From Candidatus Gastranaerophilales bacterium (lineage in GTDB: Bacteria > Cyanobacteriota > Vampirovibrionia > Gastranaerophilales > UBA9971): a stretch of DNA of 20,515 nucleotides. The DNA lies in assembly GCA_028277195.1 (NCBI GenBank), contig JANQGS010000211.1:1-20515 (forward strand). The letters are read 5' to 3'. Positions 15,197-20,515 of this stretch are shown in pieces (the first letter of the stretch is position 1; each line of letters begins with the position of its first letter). A program made the translations under genes and the position numbers. The notes under the pieces were generated by a model that did not search any database, had not been told where the DNA came from, and saw only the letters and a program-made list of their open reading frames with translations.

Positions 15197-16924
15197 ATGA
15201 GCACCTATATACCCCTCTACAGAAAATACCGCCCGCAAGCGTTTGGTGATTTAATAGGGCAGGAATCGGTTGTTAAAACCCTGTCCAACGCTGTAACCAC
15301 CGGACGTATAAGCCATGCCTACCTGTTTACCGGGCCAAGGGGCACGGGTAAAACCTCCAGCGCAAGAATTCTGGCCAAATCGCTTAATTGCGAGTCGGGC
15401 CCGACAGTTACCCCCTGCGGAAAATGCCCGGCCTGTATTGATATAACTGCTTCCAGCTCGGTTGATGTTATAGAGATTGACGCGGCCAGCAACAGAAAGG
15501 TGGAAGACGCCAGGAACCTGCTGGAAAAAGTGCACTTTGTACCGGTTTCCGGCAAGTATAAAATCTATATCATTGACGAAGTGCATATGTTAACCGCTGA
15601 AGCGTTCAATACCCTGCTGAAAACCCTTGAAGAGCCGCCCAAAAACCTCGTATTCATCCTTGCCACAACCGAATCGCACAAGGTTTTAAACACAATTATA
15701 AGCCGGTGCCAGCGTTTTGACTTTAAGCGGGTCACACAGGCGCTGATAATAAACAGGTTAAGGGAAATTGCGGAAAAAGAAAGTATACAAATCAATGATA
15801 AAGCGCTGTTATTAATAGCTAAAAAGGCTTACGGCGGAATGCGCGATGCTCTTAGCCTTCTAGACCAGGCAAGCGTGCTGTCAAGCCAGGGGGATGAAAT
15901 TACGGAACCCGATATTTTAATGCTGTTTGGCAGTTTATCGGAAGAAACCCTGCATGAACTCGCCCAAAACATAGCCGAACGCAACACAATAAACCTGGTA
16001 CATACGGCCCAAAAAGCCGTAGAAAGCTGTGAGCCCGTAAACGTAATCAGGGAGCTGGTTAACTATTTTAGAAATATGCTTATAATAAAAACAGCAAATG
16101 ATATAGAAAGAATAAAACCTGTAATTGACCTGTCTGAGAGTATTATAGATGGTGTAAAAGCGCAATCAGAAAGATTTGAGACCGATGAGTTGGTTCAAAT
16201 AATTGAAAAACTGAGCGAATATGAGAAAAACATAAAAACTACTCACCAGCAGCAGTTATGGCTGGAAATTTCCCTTTTGAGCATATGCCACAGGCAGGAT
16301 ATGTATATAATAAGGGATTTAGAGCAGCGAATTGAGGCTCTGGAAGGAGGGATTATACCTGTAAAAATCCCGGAAATCAAACAATCAAAACCTGAACCTG
16401 TCCCGGTCCCAACAGAAAGTTTAAAACAGGCAAAAGTTGATGATTTTGAGGCCGGAAATCCTGATGAGCTCTGGGACAAAATGCTCACCTCCTTTCGAGA
16501 CGACCCGACAAGGGCATTTTTTAAAATTTTTAAACCCGTTGAAATAAGCCCGGCAAAAATAGTAATTACCTGCGCAAATGAAAAGTGGATTGAAAAAGCG
16601 AGGATAGAAAAAATAAAGCCCCTTGAAGAGGCTGCCAGGGCCGTTTTTAACGATTTGCCGGGGATTATTATCAGGACTCCCTTGCCCGATGATAAAATCC
16701 CGGAACAAAAACCTCCCGAGCCAGGGCCCGCGACACCACAGATAGAACCGCCGAAGCCTAAACCCACAAGCCAGATAGCAATTGATACGGAAGGGCGTGA
16801 AGTTATAGAAGACGAGGTAAAAAAAGAGCTCGAGGATTTAAACAGGCCAATTGCGCCGATAAATGTGTCTGACCAGTGCAAAATGGTCCTGGATGTTTTT
16901 AACGGTAAGGTTATTGAGCAATAA
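15197..16924 (+). CDS. dnaX: DNA polymerase III subunits gamma/tau
   Basis: The 575-aa clamp-loader ATPase loads the sliding clamp at the replication fork. It opens with the typical LYRKYRPQAFGDLIGQE. It shows Walker A GPRGTGKT (46-53), a zinc site from Cys65, Cys74, Cys77 and Cys80, Walker B IIDEVHML (125-132) and sensor/arginine-finger motif ISRCQRF (about 168-174). Domain III runs to about 365. A Pro-rich linker (about 395-420) and a C-terminal tau-like region follow, with a second Pro-rich stretch near 500-530. The ATG at 15197 lies 27 nt from the divergent ldcA start, with no Shine-Dalgarno sequence. A weak CATATT ends 5 nt upstream. Confidence 0.96.
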   Translation: MSTYIPLYRKYRPQAFGDLIGQESVVKTLSNAVTTGRISHAYLFTGPRGTGKTSSARILAKSLNCESGPTVTPCGKCPACIDITASSSVDVIEIDAASNRKVEDARNLLEKVHFVPVSGKYKIYIIDEVHMLTAEAFNTLLKTLEEPPKNLVFILATTESHKVLNTIISRCQRFDFKRVTQALIINRLREIAEKESIQINDKALLLIAKKAYGGMRDALSLLDQASVLSSQGDEITEPDILMLFGSLSEETLHELAQNIAERNTINLVHTAQKAVESCEPVNVIRELVNYFRNMLIIKTANDIERIKPVIDLSESIIDGVKAQSERFETDELVQIIEKLSEYEKNIKTTHQQQLWLEISLLSICHRQDMYIIRDLEQRIEALEGGIIPVKIPEIKQSKPEPVPVPTESLKQAKVDDFEAGNPDELWDKMLTSFRDDPTRAFFKIFKPVEISPAKIVITCANEKWIEKARIEKIKPLEEAARAVFNDLPGIIIRTPLPDDKIPEQKPPEPGPATPQIEPPKPKPTSQIAIDTEGREVIEDEVKKELEDLNRPIAPINVSDQCKMVLDVFNGKVIEQ

Positions 16925-16929
16925 AGAGG

Positions 16930-17700
16930 CTAAACATTGCCTTCCACGCCTTCTCCGAATATTGCGAAATCGTATTTTACCGGGTCATCCGGGTCAAACT
17001 TCTTTAAGTTATCGGTTATTTCCTCTGCTGCCGGCCAATCGTTGGATTTTCTCGCTGTAAGCCCCCATAGCCTTGAAATCCTGGAAACATGAACATCAAA
17101 AGGTATAATTAACTTGCTTTTAGGTATGGTTTTCCATACCCCCAGGTCAACAGGCCCTTCCCTTACCATCCATTTTAAAAAAAGGTTCAAGCGTTTGCAA
17201 GCGCTGCCTTTTTGCGGGCTCGGGACCAGCCTGCTGTCCCCGAAAAGGGCCACAAAATTAACCAGGGCATTCTTAATATTTTTATCGTTATCTGAATAGC
17301 CCGCCAAAAAGGCGTTTTCAAGTGAATCATATTGCTTTAGTATCTGTTTCAGGGAATGGAACAGGAATAATATGTCTTCTTCCCTGTTAAACCTGTAGCA
17401 GAAGCCCCTGAACAACTCCACATCCCTGTCAATATCAAAGTTTATAACAAATTCATAAGGGGCTGCATTAATGGTTTTATGAATGCATTCGAGGTTTTCA
17501 ATGATTTTTTTCCTGTTTCCGTAGGCAAATGCGGATGAAATGAACGCTGATATTTCTATATGCTGTTTCAGGCTATATCTGTGAGGGAATTGAACCGGGT
17601 CATCCTTAATGAAATCAGGTATTTCATGCTTTTGTGCCAACCGGTCGAGAATTTCCCCGGATATTATTGATTTTGTATATAACTGATTTTTCATTTGCAT
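16930..17700 (-). CDS. TIGR02757/DUF2400 family protein
   Basis: The protein has about 256 residues. It clearly matches the TIGR02757 (DUF2400) family: QHIEISAFISSAFAYGNRKKI near the start, then the long block LVPSPQKGSACKRLNLFLKWMVR, VDLGVWKTIPKSKLIIPFDVHVSRISRLWGL and FDPDDPVKYDFAIFGEG. The middle block resembles helix-hairpin-helix base-excision glycosylase folds, with a conserved Lys and Asp, but the family has no firmly known function that I can cite. It starts at ATG 17700 (or 17694); the longer open frame upstream has no family similarity. A plausible promoter (TTCAAA, 17 nt, TATACT) lies just upstream. It converges on dnaX with a 5-nt gap. Confidence 0.88.
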   Translation of the reverse strand: MQMKNQLYTKSIISGEILDRLAQKHEIPDFIKDDPVQFPHRYSLKQHIEISAFISSAFAYGNRKKIIENLECIHKTINAAPYEFVINFDIDRDVELFRGFCYRFNREEDILFLFHSLKQILKQYDSLENAFLAGYSDNDKNIKNALVNFVALFGDSRLVPSPQKGSACKRLNLFLKWMVREGPVDLGVWKTIPKSKLIIPFDVHVSRISRLWGLTARKSNDWPAAEEITDNLKKFDPDDPVKYDFAIFGEGVEGNV

Positions 17701-17719
17701 AATTTTTTCTGTTAACAAT

Positions 17720-17748
17720 AGTATACTAAAATGAGTTTGAATTTTGAA
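17720..17748 (-). promoter_or_regulatory. Putative promoter of the TIGR02757 gene
   Basis: On the minus strand TTCAAA (17743-17748) and TATACT (17720-17725) are 17 nt apart. The -35 part lies in a sequence repeated upstream of the metallo-beta-lactamase gene. The predicted leader is about 12 nt, with no Shine-Dalgarno sequence. Confidence 0.4.
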
Positions 17749-17750
17749 AA
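17731..17750 (-). repeat. Repeated promoter-region motif, copy 1
   Basis: This 20-nt sequence recurs at 20421-20441 with a single extra base. Read on the minus strand it contains a tandem heptamer-like pair, TTCAAAA-TTCAAAC. Both copies precede minus-strand genes. Confidence 0.5.
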
Positions 17751-17825
17751 ATTTATTTAGCATTTAGAGCAAGTATAGTAAACTTAAATTGCCGGTTAAA
17801 ATTTAACAAAAAGAGAAATAAAATT

Positions 17826-18944
17826 TTGGCAGGAATTAAGGTCCTTACAGTATTTGGCACACGCCCGGAAGCCATAAAAATGGCCCCGGTTATCCTGGAG
17901 TTGAATAAATACCCGGGTATTTTCAATAGCCAGGTGTGTATAACTTCCCAGCACAGGGAAATGCTGGACCAGGTGCTTGATTTGTTTGGCATAAAGCCGG
18001 ATTATGACCTGGACGTTATGAAACCTGACCAGGATTTATGGACTTTAACCTCCTCAGTGCTGTTAAAAATGCGGGAAGTTATTGAAAAAAGCTCTCCTGA
18101 TGTGATTTTAGTCCATGGAGATACCACAACAACCATGTGTGCAAGCCTTTCCGCTTTTTACGCAAAAATCCCGACAGCTCACGTGGAAGCGGGGCTGAGG
18201 ACTTTTAATAAATATTACCCCTTTCCTGAGGAAATAAACAGGATAATAGCAGATTCAATCTCCTCTTTTCATTTTGTCCCAACTCAAAGTGCGTTAGAAA
18301 ACCTTATAAAATCCGGCATAAACCGTAAAAACGTTTATCTTACCGGGAATACGGTTGTTGATGCGCTGTTATATACCGTAAATAATTATAAATACGATAT
18401 AAATGCCGATAAAAACCTTAAAACAATACTGCTTACCTCCCACAGAAGGGAAAACCTGGGCAAACCCCTGGAAAATATATGCACGGCAGTGAGAATACTT
18501 GTGGAAAAAAATCCTGGTATTGAGGTAATATACCCGGTTCACCTTAACCCTAACGTCAGGAGTACGGTATACAGCATGCTAAGCGGTATTGATAGGGTAA
18601 AACTCTGTGAGCCAATGGATTATGCCCCTTTTGCGGCGCTCATGAAGCAATCACATATAATTCTGACCGATTCAGGCGGTATCCAGGAGGAAGCCCCGTC
18701 TTTAGGCAAGCCTGTTCTGTTATTGCGTGATGAAACAGAGCGGCCTGAGGCTGTAGAATCCGGCACGGTAGGACTTGTCGGCACAAATATTGATAAAATA
18801 ACAGGCTCGGTGCAGGAATTGCTGCACGATAGCGAAAAATACGCCAGGATGGCCTCAGCCGTTAATCCTTACGGGGACGGAAAGGCTGCCGAGCGCATAG
18901 TAAAGGTGTTAAGAGATGAATTCAGTGAAAAGCAGGGTGTTTAA
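17826..18944 (+). CDS. wecB: UDP-N-acetylglucosamine 2-epimerase (non-hydrolysing)
   Basis: The 372-aa enzyme interconverts UDP-GlcNAc and UDP-ManNAc, feeding ManNAc or ManNAcA into surface polysaccharide. It begins TVFGTRPEAIKMAPVI (residues 8-23) and has VHGDTTTT, HVEAGLRT, the loop FPEEINR, the block TSHRRENLGKP and the nucleotide-binding DSGGIQEEAPSLGKPVLLLRDETERPEA. All expected catalytic acidic and His residues appear present. The start is a TTG at 17826, which gives the normal family N-terminus; only a weak AGAGAAA precedes it. TAAAAT at 17797-17802 could be its -10. The downstream 165-aa gene overlaps it by 29 nt. Confidence 0.95.
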   Translation: MAGIKVLTVFGTRPEAIKMAPVILELNKYPGIFNSQVCITSQHREMLDQVLDLFGIKPDYDLDVMKPDQDLWTLTSSVLLKMREVIEKSSPDVILVHGDTTTTMCASLSAFYAKIPTAHVEAGLRTFNKYYPFPEEINRIIADSISSFHFVPTQSALENLIKSGINRKNVYLTGNTVVDALLYTVNNYKYDINADKNLKTILLTSHRRENLGKPLENICTAVRILVEKNPGIEVIYPVHLNPNVRSTVYSMLSGIDRVKLCEPMDYAPFAALMKQSHIILTDSGGIQEEAPSLGKPVLLLRDETERPEAVESGTVGLVGTNIDKITGSVQELLHDSEKYARMASAVNPYGDGKAAERIVKVLRDEFSEKQGV

Positions 18945-19413
18945 TTACCTGACAAAAGCCCAGAAGTCTGACTTTTGCCACTACCTGGCCAGCTACGTAA
19001 AAAAGCATTTTAACAGCCCGGCTCCTGAAATCGCCGCCATATTCCTGGAGGACGAAAAACATTACCTGGGAATCAAGTCCTCAAGGTTTCCCTGGCTGGA
19101 GGAATACCTCGAAAGCGAGGATTTTCTTAAAGATACGGATTTATATATAAGTGAGTGCCGGAAAAAATGCGAATACGCCCGGAAACAGCGCCCCATATAT
19201 GAAAAGCAAAAAGCATACGCAAAAGAACAAAGAAAAAAGTCGCGGGAGCGCAAAATGGCAAAACTGCCTCCCACAAAGGCGCAGCTTGGGTTTTATAAAA
19301 AACTGTGCGCAAAATACGGGCTGGAAATAAGCCTGGGTACTGAAAATTCCTCAAGACTGGACTTCAAAGTGGCTATAGAGAAGATACTGGAAGAGAACAA
19401 CTCATTGTTTTAG
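18916..19413 (+). CDS. Unknown basic 165-aa protein
   Basis: I do not recognise this gene as a whole. It starts inside the end of wecB (29-nt overlap), so it is translated from the same mRNA; GTG codons at 18925 and 18937 are alternative starts. The N-terminal half (about 1-85) is mixed helical. A highly basic, Tyr/Lys/Arg-rich coil follows at about 87-116 (KKCEYARKQRPIYEKQKAYAK and RKKSRERKMAK parts). The C-terminus (about 119-160) has PTKAQLGFYKKLCAKYGLE followed by an acidic helix, which resembles short two-helix modules with a T--Q------L pattern seen in some DNA-associated proteins. Nucleic-acid binding is a plausible inference. The 3' end overlaps the convergent metallo-hydrolase gene by 12 nt. 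Confidence 0.72.
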   Translation: MNSVKSRVFNYLTKAQKSDFCHYLASYVKKHFNSPAPEIAAIFLEDEKHYLGIKSSRFPWLEEYLESEDFLKDTDLYISECRKKCEYARKQRPIYEKQKAYAKEQRKKSRERKMAKLPPTKAQLGFYKKLCAKYGLEISLGTENSSRLDFKVAIEKILEENNSLF

Positions 19414-20361
19414 CTTCATTAAGTCTATTTCCAGGCCCTCATATGCCATAATCGCACTCTTAAGGGCTTTTTTTGCTTTTTCTTCTATTTGTTTCAGCGC
19501 ATCATCATCATATCCCGGGTCATGGTGGAAAAGCACCAGTTGTCCGGCGTTAGCGAGTTTTGCGGCCTCTATGGCCATTTCGGGTGTGCTGTGGCCATAT
19601 CCCTGTTTTGGGGAAACGGGTGAAGTGTACTCTTCCTGCGTAAATTGGGCGTCATGTATCAACAGGGCAGCGTTTCTGGCAAAATTAGTGAGCTTGCTGT
19701 CACCGCCAATATAGCCCTCCTTATCGGTCGAATACACGAGCGACCTGCCGTTGCAGCTTATTTTATAGACCAGTACCCCGTCTTTAGGGTGGGCATGGCT
19801 TTTCATACAGCTTATTACAACCGTGCCTTCCGGGACATCCGGTTCTTTTTCATTACTTAACCTTATCAATTCCGGTTCCGGCCTGTCCGGGTAAAGCAGT
19901 ATTACCTGTGTTTCGTTAATGTTACTTATTGATATATTGGCAGACATTTCCTTTAATTCCAGGGGAAATATACTGGAAAAAATTGTTTCCGAGAGAATCT
20001 GCCCAAAATCCCTGCTTTTTGCCCTTAACCCAAATATATGGATATTGCTGCTTTTAATATAAGCCGGCTTAAAAAACGGCAAACCCTGTATATGGTCAAG
20101 GTGGGGGTGACTGGACAGGATGACTGCCTCAACGGGCTTTCTGGTTTGATGGTCAGTGCCGCTTGATATGTAGTTCCTTACCAGTTCGCTCCCGAGGTTA
20201 ATAATTCCCGTGCCCCCGTCGAGGATTATGAGCCTGTTGTTGGCCATTACCTCAACGCAGGCGGTATTGCCGCCGAATTCAAGGTGTTTTTTTGAGCATA
20301 CAGGGTGGCTTCCCCTTACTCCTCTGAATTTTATTCTGAATTCCCTGTTATTTTTCACCAT
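19402..20361 (-). CDS. Metallo-beta-lactamase-fold hydrolase
   Basis: The protein has 319 residues. The start KFRGVRGSHPV...GGNTACVEV and LDGGTGI (47-53) identify a cytoplasmic subgroup of the metallo-beta-lactamase superfamily. The metal motif HxHxDH is complete at His85, His87, Asp89 and His90 (SSHPHLDHIQGLPFF). Later ligands are likely the Asp of STDKEG, the His of KQGYGHSTPE and HHDP near the end. Relatives include RNase Z-like and cyclic-nucleotide phosphodiesterase-like proteins, but no substrate can be assigned. The ATG at 20361 fits the family start and has TACAAT exactly 6 nt before it. A further 34 codons are open upstream, but they run through a hairpin and lack similarity. Confidence 0.88.
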   Translation of the reverse strand: MVKNNREFRIKFRGVRGSHPVCSKKHLEFGGNTACVEVMANNRLIILDGGTGIINLGSELVRNYISSGTDHQTRKPVEAVILSSHPHLDHIQGLPFFKPAYIKSSNIHIFGLRAKSRDFGQILSETIFSSIFPLELKEMSANISISNINETQVILLYPDRPEPELIRLSNEKEPDVPEGTVVISCMKSHAHPKDGVLVYKISCNGRSLVYSTDKEGYIGGDSKLTNFARNAALLIHDAQFTQEEYTSPVSPKQGYGHSTPEMAIEAAKLANAGQLVLFHHDPGYDDDALKQIEEKAKKALKSAIMAYEGLEIDLMKLKQ

Positions 20362-20367
20362 ATTGTT

Positions 20368-20373
20368 ATTGTA
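20368..20373 (-). promoter_or_regulatory. Putative -10 box of the metallo-hydrolase gene (leaderless)
   Basis: TACAAT (five of six consensus bases) ends exactly 6 nt before the ATG at 20361, with no Shine-Dalgarno sequence. A second possible promoter, TTCAAA then TATATA at 16 nt spacing, lies further upstream in the repeated motif. Confidence 0.42.
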
Positions 20374-20420
20374 AATTAATTTATACTCTTTGTCATGCCG
20401 AGTCGGGAATTTATATATGA

Positions 20421-20441
20421 ATGAGTTTGAATTTTTGAAAA
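20421..20441 (-). repeat. Repeated promoter-region motif, copy 2
   Basis: This matches 17731-17750 except for one extra T. On the minus strand it lies about 60 nt before the hydrolase start codon. Confidence 0.5.
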
Positions 20442-20460
20442 CCGGCAAAGCCGGATTTTC
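20437..20460. repeat. Bulged inverted repeat (hairpin), possible bidirectional terminator
   Basis: A 5-bp GC core CCGGC-AAA-GCCGG is extended by G-AAAA/TTTT-C arms with one bulged base. A-tract, GC stem and four T resemble a weak terminator readable on both strands. It sits beyond the hydrolase start, so it might end a gene to the right of the window. The remaining bases to 20515 show nothing recognisable. Confidence 0.4.
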
Positions 20461-20515
20461 CAAAATTCATCACTCCCGCTTCGCCTATACTGCTCCAGGC
20501 ATTGACTGTAAAAAT

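Noticed and set aside
16814..16824. A-rich heptamer in frame in dnaX as a programmed -1 frameshift site for gamma
   Set aside because: It lies about 35 codons from the end of the gene, not before the tau-specific region, and a shift would only swap the tail. No stem-loop is evident.
16243..16881. Long antisense open frame (212 codons) within the dnaX C-terminal region
   Set aside because: It is low-complexity Ser/Gly/Ile-rich sequence mirroring the Pro/Lys/Glu-rich dnaX tail, with no domain or ribosome site; a shadow frame.
20437..20460. Hairpin as a firm intrinsic terminator or transposon end
   Set aside because: There are only four T after the stem and no adjoining transposase or target duplication. 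The flanking gene is outside the window, so it is kept only as a low-confidence inverted repeat.
20362..20463. 34-residue N-terminal extension of the MBL-fold protein
   Set aside because: Its first codons are the 20437-20460 hairpin, and it spans the promoter-like sequences. The family start matches 20361.
1..20515. CRISPR array, insertion sequence, prophage or genomic island
   Set aside because: No regularly spaced repeats, transposase, integrase or attachment-site duplication was seen. The toxin-antitoxin pair is the only accessory-type element.

Overview
This is a gene-dense, moderately AT-rich bacterial chromosome segment with about 21 protein genes and one tRNA. It contains no mobile element, CRISPR array or rRNA, and no stretch over 300 bases lacks a gene. 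Most products are housekeeping or envelope proteins: MalQ, a PurD-like protein, S5, L15, OppD, PurA, CutA, SpoIID, LdcA, DnaX, WecB and an O-antigen ligase-type protein. LdcA, WecB and the ligase suggest a peptidoglycan-containing, probably diderm cell with surface polysaccharide. The host looks like an uncultivated lineage. L30 is missing between S5 and L15, and two short proteins (84 and 117 aa) resemble ones I associate from memory with the Melainabacteria/Margulisbacteria side of the cyanobacterial radiation. That placement is tentative.

Layout. 1-2432 (minus): a degenerate PurD homologue followed by MalQ, which is cut by the window edge. 2496-5996 (plus): an exported TPR protein and a PhoR-like membrane histidine kinase in one operon, with no response regulator. 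5998-7403 (minus): rpsE and rplO, detached from the rest of the spc operon, then a small zinc-ribbon protein. 7572-10149 (plus): a Cys-rich 84-aa protein, a Wzy/WaaL-type membrane protein and a solitary OppD-type ATPase. 10173-12581 (minus): an MntA-HepT toxin-antitoxin pair coupled to cutA and purA, then tRNA-Lys. 12630-16924: spoIID (plus) and ldcA (minus), tail to tail, then dnaX (plus). 16930-20361: a TIGR02757 protein (minus), wecB and an unknown 165-aa protein (plus), and a metallo-beta-lactamase-fold hydrolase (minus).

Two architectural features stand out. First, transcription units are very short and the strand changes repeatedly. Convergent genes abut or overlap (gaps of 1 and 5 nt, overlaps of 4 and 12 nt) with no room for intrinsic terminators. 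Second, many unit-leading genes have a -10-like hexamer ending 5-7 nt before the start codon and no Shine-Dalgarno sequence, which predicts leaderless mRNAs. Operon-internal genes and a few others (rpsE, purA) do have Shine-Dalgarno sequences. I found no clear new multi-gene defence or biosynthetic system. The best candidates for something undescribed are the PurD-like protein lacking ATP-grasp residues, the TPR-kinase pair, the toxin-antitoxin/cutA/purA unit, and the leaderless promoter architecture.
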